NCBI GenBank assembly: GCA_009760855.2
Contig: WPIO01000146.1
Span: 310,001 to 374,000 of the forward strand
DNA from: Cristatella mucedo
Lineage: Eukaryota > Bryozoa > Phylactolaemata > Cristatellidae
Reading direction: 5' to 3'
DNA: 64,000 nt
Below are positions 36,660 through 46,261 of this stretch, one piece after another (the stretch's first letter is position 1; each line of letters begins with the position of its first letter). Both the position numbers and the translations under genes were made by a program. Under the pieces are notes generated by a model. It was not told the origin of the DNA. It saw only the letters and a program-made list of their open reading frames with translations, and made no database searches.

Positions 36660-36801
36660 ATCAGCTCGAAATCTAGGTGTCATATTCCAAAGTGACTTCT
36701 CTTTAGACGACCACATCAGCTCCACAGTCAAATCTGCCTATTTTCAGCTTCATAACATTGCTAAAATTAGGGCTTGTTTAGATAAGGATACCACGTTCAA
36801 G

Positions 36802-37260
36802 TTGGTCCATGCATTCGTGACATCTCGTCTCGACTTCTGCAACTCACTGCTTACTGGTCTACCAGCATGTGCGATCAGGCGATTGCAGCTGGTGCAAAAC
36901 TCTGCAGCTAGGCTTGTCTATCGTGAGCGTCGCAGTTGCCACATTACTCCACTTCTCGCCGACCTGCACTGGCTACCAGTGAGGCAACGGATTGATTTCA
37001 AGGTTTTGTCGCTCACTTTTAGGTCTCTTCATTCTATGGCTCCAGCCTATCTTTCAGATATACTACCCCATCAGGCCAAGCATCCTACCACTCGCTTTTC
37101 GGAATCCAACAGTCTAGAAATACCTTGTACAAACCTTAAATCCTTTGGAGACCTTGCATTTAGCTCGTATGGTCCCAAAGCCTGGAACTCCCTCCCGACC
37201 TGCGTCAGAACATCCCCTGACCTGACCTCATTTAAAAGAAACTTAAAAACACCTATTTAG
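36802..37260 (+). pseudogene. LINE-A RT C-terminal domain
   Basis: 152 codons continuing the broken RT frame: FVTSRLDFCNSLLTGLPACA, LQLVQNSAARLVYRERRSCH, LLADLHWLPVRQRIDFKVLS and KAWNSLPTCVRTSPDLTSFK. This block follows the RT in L2/CR1 elements and has no assigned catalytic motif. It ends just before the 3' UTR. Confidence 0.9.
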
Positions 37261-37527
37261 GACAGAATTTAGTAGGTCCCTGTGATTCGTCCTTGTTGTG
37301 CCTATGCGTGCTGACACTGTGCATGCTGCCACTAACCACATTTGCATGCTGACCCTGTGCATGTCACCCCTGACCATATTATTCATTTCGTTTGTTTTTC
37401 AAGCATGATTTTACTTACTATTCTATTGCATATCACTTTGCAGCAAATGTGAAGCGCCTAGAAAGAGATTAAGTGCTCTGAGGGCGCTTTATCAAGTGCA
37501 ATATTATTATTATTATTATTACACTGC

Positions 37528-37804
37528 TTCTATTTGACATATTTGCAAAGCTTTCGGATACAGCTTAAGCTAAGATAGGGTGTTAAGAAAAGACTTATTG
37601 TTATTATTAGTCTAAATGATGAGCTAGGAGGAACCAGTACGGCAGCATGCAGTGGCTTCACGAGTACCGAAAGAGTGTATCAGTAAGACGCGTGGGACCA
37701 TGTATAAGACAGGAGTTTGGGGTGAGTTTTAGCTGAACGGAAGATCAAAAATGTTTTGAATGGGGACATTGTGAGATACCGTGGGTACCGCGAGCTTGAC
37801 CTTC
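37528..37804. other. Unassigned spacer
   Basis: Nothing recognised. Confidence 0.4.
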
Positions 37805-37841
37805 AGAGCGAGAGAGAGAGAGAGAGAGCGAGAGAGGCAGG

Positions 37842-37884
<43 letters not shown>

Positions 37885-37923
37885 CGGGCGGGCGGGAGGG
37901 AGGGAGGGAGGGAGGAAGGGAGG

Positions 37924-37995
<72 letters not shown>
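37805..37995. repeat. (GA)n/(GGGA)n microsatellite
   Basis: GA dinucleotides with an inner GGGC/GGGA block at 37877-37925. The translated Arg-Glu frames are artefacts. Confidence 0.93.
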
Positions 37996-37999
<4 letters not shown>

Positions 38000-39269
38000 G
38001 GCCCCAGATGAAGATATAATTCTACTATGGTGCTACTTACTTAAAGATTCGAATGTGAATTGTAAGTGCGATTTATCAGCTATTTAAAGTCTTGTCTCCG
38101 TTGCTATCAGCATTATTCTTTTCCACTTGTTAGCTTGAAAGAAATAGTTTCCAAAAGTCAACAAAATAACCTGCAGAATAAATGAGAATAAAAAAAATTG
38201 AACAGGCTGCATTTTACGAGCATTACATTTCTATGTGGAGACCAGCCCTGATTTAGATTAATTTTACGTGTGACAGCTCAATGCCGGCGCATATTGCTTG
38301 GTCATCGCCCTGTTTGCTAAGCACGCCGCAAGGATTTTGCAGTTTCATAGAAGGCGATGCAATATAACCAGTGGAAACGTGTTGGATGTCTTTCCGACGA
38401 TCTCGTGCAGCCATGAATTTGCGGTGCCTTATGCTTGTAGACAGCCGCATTGAAGGCTTTGTTTTTAGTTGCAGTCAGTCGAAACGTGGCAAAGTTAAAA
38501 ATAAGACCCGGGCCACATAAGACGACATGTAAGAAGTGACGTTTGTACAGTTCACGCCACAACGCGTCTCAGTATGCCGGATCGAATAAGTGAGAATGTT
38601 TGGTTCAAAGAAGACGCGTCTTGATATTTATTTTATATAGTTCGAAGTTTTAATTGCGTCTCACGGACTTGCGGCTCGACGGAGTTGGCGCTTTTCTTGC
38701 TACGCCCCATGCTTGCCGGTCAGTCTGGATTAGCACGGTCAGTCTGGATCAGTATGGTTAGTCTGAATTAGTACGGTTACTGGCCGCTCTAACCTGCGAA
38801 CTATAGAATTATGTCAGTGTGGAATGATAAAGGCGCTTCGCATGCGCGTTAAACGTCCAAATATGCATTAACTATGAATTAGTCCTTACGCAGTTTCTTT
38901 AAGTTTATACTTACAGATGAAGAATTAAGGTGCAGTGATCCAACAGGCAAAGCCAAGGCACAGTACCAGCATACTAGGCCAGGGCAATAACTGTTCACCA
39001 CCAGAATCCATTAGCGACTGGGGAGGAGCTGCAAAAGGATCAGGCAGTGCTTCATGAAAAATTAGATCACTCACCTCGTAGACAACTAACAACTAAAAAC
39101 TCAGAAATGAACGAAACTTGATTGCTTTAAGTAGTTGAAAACATGCGTGTAGATGAGAGCTTATCTTTTTTAACCAGAATCGAACATCACTGACCACTGA
39201 ACGAGGTGAGACAAGGCGTGATATATAGGTAACGAGATGTCGGCATCTAGTTATAATGTCGTTACTATT
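37996..39269. other. Unassigned DNA, 1.3 kb
   Basis: No repeat match. Contains direct repeats of AGTCTGGAT(T/C)AGYA at 38721-38775 (three to four tandem copies of about 18 bp: GTCAGTCTGGATTAGCACG). No gene called. Confidence 0.45.
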
Positions 39270-39700
39270 ATCTTGTACTTGAAAATACGCTATACATAAG
39301 TGAATCTCTTTCTAGGTACTTATAATTAAGAGTGATGATGAAGTAAATGTATGCTAACAAATATTTTATGCTTTCTACGACAGCCTCATGATGCGTAAAG
39401 ACTCAAACATAAAATCGCAGGTACGGAGACCCTGTGATAAGTTGGTACTTTGTTTTTTAAAGTTATAGATTCAGGGTGCGTTTTTGTTTAACGAGATTCA
39501 TAATGTGAAGAGAGGATTTTAGGTCCGTCAGAAATGAGTTCTATGCATTGCGAGAATGCATATTAAATGCGAAATCTCGAAGGTATTCAAGGCAAACACC
39601 AGGGTAAACGTAAGTGCAACTTTCTGGGAAGAATGACCTTAACCTGATGAACAAGCAGTTCGGATGCGTGAAGCATAGCATGATAATGGAGGTATTGAAA
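39270..39700 (-). mobile_element. Very old LINE-A-like 3' remnant
   Basis: Faint similarity to the minus-strand LINE-A end: AATCTCTTTCTAGGTACTT at about 39303 (hairpin) and AATGAGTTCTATGCATTGCG ... ATATTAAATGC near 39532, the counterpart of GAGTTCCAGGCTTTGGGAGC ... AACTAAATGC. By eye only; much diverged. Confidence 0.4.
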
Positions 39701-40785
39701 CAACTTATTAGTCGATATTGCACTTAGTGAGGCTCGAGTACAGATTGGGGAGCGATTCGCCCCGTTCAGCAAGCAGCTGTATTTCTTTTTCTTACGTATA
39801 TTTTTGAAATAGTTTTTCAGATAAATCCATCAATTCTTTCGTCCCCATCGTTCGTCGTTCTCCAACTGTAATTACGGGTTTCCAAAAAGTTCAAGGAATG
39901 AGAGCAAATTACCAATCTAACCCAGGTAGGCCTCCTAATGATGCATGATTTTTCGACTTTAAGGTTGTCTCTTTGCCCAACAGGTGGCGCCACTAGCCTG
40001 CAGAGGCACGCTATCTTTCCCTTCCCAGTGTGCTCTCTTACCAGTTGCTTATCTTCCGGCAACCTCGCGGTTGCTTACCCTGAATTGAAATATGCTGTTT
40101 ACCGCCATTTCGTAAGAACTTCAATCATTTCGTAAGAACTGAAAGTCTGGAACTTTCTCTTCTTGCTTTTTTTAAAGCGGGCATTAAGTTGGCTTTATGT
40201 AGGTCTTAGCCGCGGATACGCTTTTTTGTTCAGCTGCCCCTGTCCATAGCGAATCTTTCTGTTTTCTAATATTTACTTTTCAAACCTACGTGTTTATGAA
40301 TCAGTGAACATTACTAAACGCGCGATGCACTTATCATGGCCCTAAGCGTCTGCTTAAGTGTTTCTGCGGGTTTTTCTAGGCATGGTGCCTTCCCCCGGCG
40401 CTTTGGATGTTGGACTTCCTATCTCGGCATCTTGAGCGTCAGGAGACGGCAAAAATCGCTTCGTTTTTTAACGATTCACAGATAGCCCGAAGAGATATTG
40501 TTTGTGTTTGTTTTCTAGGCCAGCTGCGTTATTATTACTATTATTATTACATATGTTAGGGGAAAAGCTATCATATGCTAATATTCTCCTAAAAACATGG
40601 CTTGCAAGCTCTGTTAGATTGCACCCGGATGAAGATTGCTCACGTACTCATTTTAAGGAATCACCGCTTGCTAATGCGGGTACGGTTTGGTCTATGCTCG
40701 ATTAAGGCGAAGATTATCCAATGGCGACTAATGACCATCCACCCCTCACTATTCCTAGACTGTCTCACTCAAGATATCACGGATA
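39701..40785. other. Unassigned DNA, 1.1 kb
   Basis: No gene recognised. The right 200 bp could be extra 5' sequence of the following LINE-A, but no second copy of that sequence is in the window to prove it. Confidence 0.35.
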
Positions 40786-42145
40786 ATTTGTTTACGGCTT
40801 ATCCATTTGTGGTTTGACTGCTACGCGTAAGAAATTACTTGCCTACGGACATTTAAACGCTTACACCATGACAGTGGCTGAGTCATACTCCTCTACTCCT
40901 CCGGCGGTAGCGGGATATTCATTGGTTTCTAATAACCGGATCAGTAGTTTTGATGGTGCTTACCGTCTTGTTGTCTCATTATCGTCGCTCAAATGAACAC
41001 CTAGATGATATTGTTGTCGCTAAAGTTCATGAAATTATGCAGTCACTAACGCGAAGGTGCCCGAAAACGAAGCGAGCATGGGGCGCGAGCTGAGTACCCG
41101 CTCGTTTGGCAGAGACTGCGAGCAGAGTCTACACACTCGATTGGTATTTCCAGCATTGTCTCAAAACGCTCAGCGCGTTCTCCCTCAAGCATTGATGTGA
41201 TTCTCTAACGTAGTGGTCATCAGGCCTGCTATAACTTTAGGCTGTCCAACTTAAGCGCTAGTCTTTGGGATCCTCGCTCCAAGTGAAATAAACCCCTATT
41301 AAGTGACCTCGTTTCTAAAAAATGGCTCGACAAGCTCGCCTTGAAAGAGAACTCGTTAAAATTGGACGACTGCACCACATAATAACTGCTTCTTCTTATT
41401 GGACTGCCGTAAATCAATAAAAGCTGGAGGCGGATTAGCCATTAGATCATCCTTAATTTTCATGCCGTATGCAGTCCACTCAAAGCAGTCTTTTAAATTT
41501 CTCGTTTTCAGTTCATCCAACAAAAACCACCGATGGTGGCTGTAGTCCGTCGCCCCAGGTACCACGTACTCTTTAATATCAGATTTCTCTTATCTAATTT
41601 CTATTTTGTGTGCAAGAATCAATCTTTCGTTAACATGGGTAGTTTCAACATTTCTATTGATAACATATCGGACGCCAAAAGTACTTAATTTCATGCACTG
41701 AATGGCTCATTTTCACTTGTGGCTCATTTGCATGACCGTAATTGCATTAAATGTCATTACTCGACTGAATGCTCTCCTAAAACGAAACGTTGTCCTCTCC
41801 TATTATTACCAAGTACTGCTTTCTTGACGACATGCAAATCTCATCCAGTCTACATTGTGTGCCCTCCTCCTCATCTAAAATCGCAAGTGAATTGTGAAAC
41901 CTCAAGATCCTTAATATCGATAGTGTCCAAGCGAGAATATTATTAATAGTAATACCCTTGGTAAAGCGCCCTCACAGACCTCAATCTCTTTCTAGGCGCT
42001 TTACATTTCTGCCTCGCCTTTGCAGCTCAATTCAATTGTGAAATGTCATTATTGTTAGGTTGCTACAACACGACAATAACTGATATGTTCAACGAGTTTT
42101 TCTAAGCACACTGTGCACCCTCACCCAGACAGCCTATGGTTTACG
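40786..42145 (+). mobile_element. LINE-A 5' half (5' region and endonuclease), diverged
   Basis: Aligns with the 5' region of the 50.9 kb copy from GACTGCTACGCGTAAGAAAT onward, then the endonuclease in broken frames (decayed equivalents of GGGVAI, VVYRPPGTKS and GDFNVH), and the linker up to CCCAGACAGCCTATGGTTTA. It stops there, so the RT half is missing; LINEs normally lose the 5' end, not the 3' end. Interrupted by a small LINE-A tail at 41941-42009. Confidence 0.8.
41941..42009 (-). mobile_element. LINE-A tail-only insertion (about 69 bp)
   Basis: TATTAATAGTAATACCCTTG, then GTAAAGCGCCCTCACAGACC and the hairpin to TTACATTT, placed between host GCGAGAATAT and CTGCCTCGCC. No clean duplication is readable. 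Confidence 0.8.
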
Positions 42146-42450
42146 GCAAAAATAATGATATAACGATTCGTTCGATATAGTGCATTAGCGAGCTCAATCT
42201 TTTTCAAGGCACTTTACATTTCTTGCAGGAAACACGATCGAATGGTTTGTGGCAGCATTCTCAATAAACAGTAAAAACAACATGGTTTAAAGTGACATGC
42301 ACAGGTGGGTCAGCAGGCAAGTCTTGTTGGTGGAAGCATGCATAGCATCAGTACACATACGCACATAAAAGATGATTCACACGGACAAACCAAATGCTGT
42401 AGCAACAAGATGCGTTTTTAGTCTTTAAAAAAATGTGGACGAGTCCGGAG
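42146..42450 (-). mobile_element. LINE-A 3' end, diverged
   Basis: Reverse-complement hairpin (GAGCTCAATCTTTTTCAAGG) and 3' UTR with the TGACATGCACAGG/GCATGC blocks, ending at TGTGGACGAGTCCGGAGATA. About 300 bp. Confidence 0.85.
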
Positions 42451-42454
42451 ATAG

Positions 42455-43138
42455 TAATGATAATAGTAATAATGCACTTGATAAAGCGCCCTCAGAGAAC
42501 TCAGTCTCTTCCAAGGCGCTTCACATTTGCTGCAAAGGGAAGCGCGATTGAATGGTGAGTAATATCATGCTTGATAAACATGAATAACATGGTTTGGGGT
42601 GACATGCACAGGGTCAGCTTGCAAATGTGGTAAGTGGCACCATGCACAGTGTCAGCACGCATAAGCACATCAAGGACGAATCGCAGGAACCCATTAAATG
42701 CTGTCCTAAATAGGTGTGTTTTTAAGTTCTTTTTAAACGTAGTCAAATCAAGAGAGGCCCTGATGCAATTCGGGAGGGAGTTCCAGGCTTTGGGAGCATA
42801 CGGACTAACTGTATGGTCTCTAAAGAATTTGAGGTTTGTTCGAGGTATTGGTAAACTGTTGGATTCCGAAAAGCGGGTGTTACGATGCTTGGCCTGGAGG
42901 AGGAGTAGATCTAAGAGATACGCTTGAGCTAAATAATGAAGTGACCTAAAAGTGAGCGACAAGACCTGTAAGTCAATCCGTTGCTTGACTGGTAGCCAGT
43001 TCAGGTCGGCGAGAAGCAGAGTGACGAGGTAGCTGCGATGTTCATGACAGACAAGCCTAGCTGGGGTGTTTTAATAATAATAAAATAATAATAATGCACT
43101 TGATAAAGTTTCGTACCAGCTGTAATCGCCTGACCGCA
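42455..43138 (-). mobile_element. LINE-A 3' part, left piece of a host
   Basis: (AAT)n, hairpin, 3' UTR and an open minus frame (42962-42501) for the RT C-terminus (KAWNSLPNCIRASLDLTTFK). A 35-bp tail insertion sits at 43073-43107. The copy is interrupted at about 43139 by a longer LINE-A and resumes at about 44838. Confidence 0.88.
43073..43107 (-). mobile_element. Ultra-short LINE-A tail insertion (35 bp)
   Basis: Only (AAT)n with one AAAAT and GCACTTGATAA are present. GTTTT (43068-43072) and GTTT (43108-43111) flank it, consistent with a 4-bp target duplication. The host reads GGAGTTTTGCACCAGC across the site in related copies. Confidence 0.8.
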
Positions 43139-43139
43139 C

Positions 43140-44836
43140 GTAATGATAATGATAACAATGCACTTGATAAAGCACCTTCAGAGAACTTAATCTCTTTCTA
43201 GGCGCTTTACATTTGCTGCAAAGGGACATACAAATGAATGGCAAGTAAAATCATGCTTGAAAAACAAACGAAATGAATAACATGGCTAGGGGTGACATGC
43301 ACAGGGTCAGCATGCAAATGTGGTTAGCGGCAGCATGCACAGTGTCAGCACGCATAAGCACATCAAGAACGAATCAAAGAAACCCACAACATGCTGTCCT
43401 AAATAGGTGTGTTTTTAAGTTACCTTTAAATGTGCTCAGGTCATGGGATGTTCTGACGCAGGTCGGGAGGGAGTTCCAGGCATTGGGAGCATACGAACTA
43501 CATGCACGGTCTCCAAAGAATTTGAGGTTTGTACGAGGTTATTGTAGACTGTTGGATTCCGAAAAAAGGGTGGTACGATGTTTGACCTGATGAGGTAGTA
43601 TATCTGAGAGATAGACTAGAGCCATAGAATTAAGGGACGTAAAAGTGAGCGACAAAACCTTGAAGTCAATCCGTTGCTTGACTGGTAGCAAGTGCAGGTC
43701 GGCGAGAAGTGGAGTAATGTGGCAACTGCGACGCTCACAACAGGCAAGCCTAGCTGTGGAGTTTTACACCAGCGGCAATCGCCTGATCGCACGTGCTGGT
43801 AGGCCAGCAAGCAGTGAATTGCAGAAGTCGAGACGGGATGTCACGAATGCATATACCAACTTAAATGTGGTATCCTCATCTAAGCAAACCTGAATTTTAG
43901 CAATGTTACGAAGCTGAAAACAGGCAGATTTGACTGTAGAGCTGATATTGTTGTCTAAAGAGAGGTCGCTTTAGAATATGACACCTAGATTTCGATCTCA
44001 TTCAACAGAAGATACGCTGGCTGAGCCAATTTGAGAGTCATACTTTCCAATCTCTGAATCACACTTGGTTTGCCCATAACTAGTAAGTTAGTTTTATCAT
44101 CGTTTAGTTTTAGAAAATTTGCTATCATCCTTGTGTGGATGTCATCAATGCATGCAGCAAGTGAGTAGAGAGAATTTGAGGTGCTCGAAGGCTGGTAGGG
44201 ATCAAAGCAAAGGTACAACTGAGTGTCATCCGCATAGAAGTGAAAGCCTAGATTGTGCTTGGCAATCACATTAGCAAGAGGCAGAGTATAAACTGTGGAA
44301 AGAACCGGACCTAGCGCGGAGCTCTGAGGCACTCCATATTTCACAGGTACTTCAGATGATCTTTGTCCATTCACGTCAATACTCTGGAGTCTCCCTCTGA
44401 GATAGGACCTGAACCACTGCAGAGCAGTGCCAGTGATGCCTAGGCGAGATGAGAGGCGCTCTACAAGAATTTTGATATCGATGGTATTAAAAGCTGCCGA
44501 AAGATCGAGCAAAACAAGCAGAGACACTCTACCCGTGTCTGCATTCCTAAGTAGGTCGTTGTACAACCTAAGCAATGCTGACTCTGTGGAGTGATTAGCT
44601 CTAAAGCACGACCGGAACTTACTAGCAAGGTGTGAGGTTTCGATATATGAGTTCAGCTGGCATGCCACGACCCAGTCCAGTGTCTTTGACAGGAATAGTA
44701 GAAGGGAGACTGGGAGGCAGTTGCTTAAGCTCTCTAGGTCAAGTGTCCCTTTCTTGAGAAGTGGCCTGACTACAGCTTTTTTCATAGGTTCTCGGACACG
44801 ACCTGAGACTAATGACATATTAATGAGGGGACCCAT
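43140..44836 (-). mobile_element. Nested LINE-A copy, RT to 3' tail (1.7 kb)
   Basis: Lies within the host 42455-43138/44838-45042 on the same strand. The tail is a mixed AATGAT repeat; hairpin, 3' UTR and RT follow. It is 5'-truncated at the [20 protein letters not shown] block. The RT N-terminal two-thirds is one open frame. Confidence 0.88.
43985..44836 (-). pseudogene. LINE-A RT fragment, open for 283 codons
   Basis: In order: [57 protein letters not shown] (motif A; the second Asp is Asn and DH is DI); KYGVPQSSALGPVLSTVYTL (motif B, the QG glycine replaced by Ser); [12 protein letters not shown] (catalytic pair retained); ANFLKLNDDKTNLLVMGKPS. It lacks the 5' part of the ORF by truncation, and a frameshift ends it at about 43990. 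The substitutions at motifs A and B suggest that it is non-functional. Confidence 0.88.
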
Positions 44837-44837
44837 G

Positions 44838-45042
44838 CCGGTAGGCCAACAAACAGTGAGTTGCAGACGTCGAGACGGGAAGTCACAAATGCATGGAACA
44901 ATTTAGACACTGAATTCTTATCTAAACAAGCCCGAATTTATCAATGCTCTGTAGCTGAAAGTAGGCAGACTAGACTGGAGCTGATGTGGTCGTCTAACGA
45001 GAAGTCACTTTCCAACATGCCACATATATTTCAAACTATGTC
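44838..45042 (-). mobile_element. LINE-A host, right piece
   Basis: Continues from 43138 with CATGCCGGTAGGCCAACAAA, joining to the LPACAIRR-coding region, and ends near 45042. It shows that the 43140-44836 copy is a true insertion. Confidence 0.8.
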
Positions 45043-45090
45043 GTGATGCAAGTCGGGAGTGAATCCCAGGCTTTTGGAGCGTACGAACTA

Positions 45091-45154
45091 ATAATATTAT
45101 AATAATACATTTGATACAGCGTCCTCAGAGAACACAATCGCTTTTTAGGCGTTC
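45091..45154 (-). mobile_element. LINE-A tail-only insertion (about 64 bp)
   Basis: ATAATATTATAATAATACAT, GATACAGCGTCCTCAGAGAA and half of the hairpin, inserted between GTACGAACTA and AAAACGGTCTCCAAAG of the host. Confidence 0.78.
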
Positions 45155-45663
45155 AAAACGGTCTCCAAAGCATTTGAGTCGAGACAGGACTTCCCAAACG
45201 CACGGACGAATTTAGATATGGTATCTCTGTCCAGAGAAGCCCGAGTTTTAGCAATGTTATGTTGCTGAAAGTATGCAGAATTGACTGTGGAGCTTATATG
45301 GTGGTCTAATAAATTGTCACTTTCGAACATGACACCTAGATTTCGTTCAGACTTGACAGGACGTATGCTATCAGAGCCGATTGTGAGGGTTAACCTTCAC
45401 AATTTCTGAATTACACTTGGTTTGCCCATAACTAGTAAGTTGATTTGATCATCAATCAAAGTTCGCAACCATCCATGTGGGTATGCCATCAATACCTGCG
45501 GCAAAGTAGCTGAGAGAAATACACTTGCTGGAGGGATTGGAGGCATTGAAGGAAAGGTACAACTAAGTGTCACCTGCATAAAAGTGAAAGCCTAGATTGT
45601 CCCTGGCAATCGCATCGGTACGTGGGAGCGTTTAAACAGCGAAAAGGAACGGTCCAATCACAG

Positions 45664-45822
45664 ATGATATAATTAATATAATTAATTTATATATAGTGCC
45701 CTAAGATAACTTAATCTCTATTCAGGCGCTTTAGATATGCCTTGGGGCTTGAGCCCACGACCTCAGTCAGACCTTGGTCGGGGCGAGCACCTTAATCGCT
45801 AGACCAAACCAGCTCGGCAAAT
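45664..45822 (-). mobile_element. SINE-2 copy
   Basis: The best SINE-2. On the minus strand: TGGTCTAGCGATTAAGGTGC (A-box), GACCAAGGTCTGACTGAGG, B-box-like GGGCTCAAGCCCC, then AAAGCGCC ... AGAGATTAAGTTATCT ... GGGCACT, and an AATTAAT-rich tail. The 5' stem half AAAGCGCC is identical to that of LINE-A. Confidence 0.88.
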
Positions 45823-45984
45823 CCTGAGGTAACCCATATTTCAGAGGTTGCTCGGATGATCTTTGTCCATTCACATCAATACTCTGGAGTCTCCCACTGA
45901 GATCGGACCTGAACTATTGCAGAGCGGTGCCAGTGATGCCTAGTTGAGATGAGATGCGCTACTAAAGAAGGATCGAGATTTGGT

Positions 45985-46150
45985 GATCGTGAGTTTCAGT
46001 ATTTGTTTAGCAAGCATCTGCTTTTTTGTAGCCATCTCCAGCGTATCTCCGAGCAGCTCCCCATTTTCTGCAGCCACCTCCTGCCTTTATTTAGCGAGCT
46101 TCTGCTTGTCTTGAGTCATCTCCTGCGTTTCGTCCTTCAGCCGAGGAGGG
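45985..46150 (-). pseudogene. Remnant of a heptad-rich coiled-coil segment
   Basis: The minus strand reads as a repeated pattern: LKDETQEMTQDKQKLAK, a stop (TAA), RQEVAAENGELLGDTLEMA, then TKKQMLAKQILKL. The spacing of hydrophobic residues and repeated (E/K)-LAK blocks is that of a coiled coil. The DNA shows four imperfect repeats of about 40 bp (variants of GCTTCTGCTTGTCTTGAGTC). The in-frame stop and the lack of neighbouring exons argue for a dead fragment. Parent gene unknown. Confidence 0.4.
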
Positions 46151-46261
46151 CAGTGACATATTTTTTGATTCAACCCCAAGGTCTCTCTCACCTGGTACGA
46201 TTGCTTTTGACCCGTACCCATGGTCTCACAACTTAAGTTGAGGGTAAACACTTACAACGGA

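Larger units (their letters stand above)
35332..37527 (+). mobile_element. Young LINE-A copy (5'-truncated)
   Basis: Begins in the linker between endonuclease and RT (AAGTCTACTAAACGGAAGCT) and runs to a clean (ATT)n tail. It belongs to the same subfamily as the 50.9 kb copy: both share TTTTACTTACTATTCTATTG in the 3' UTR and a TAA between the two domains (35461-35463). The flanks differ, so the two are separate insertions. Only a one-base insertion near 36630 and a TAA at 36657 break the RT frame. Confidence 0.95.
45043..45962 (-). mobile_element. LINE-A remnant with a nested tail and SINE-2
   Basis: Minus-strand 3' region with internal deletions. Pieces match CAAGTCGGGAGTGAATCCCA, then the AHF..DSCLDS-type segment, then SLPSVIQKL-coding and motif B DNA (45816-45962, ends GAGATGAGATGCGCTAC). 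A LINE-A tail (45091-45154) and a SINE-2 (45664-45822) are inserted. Confidence 0.82.
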
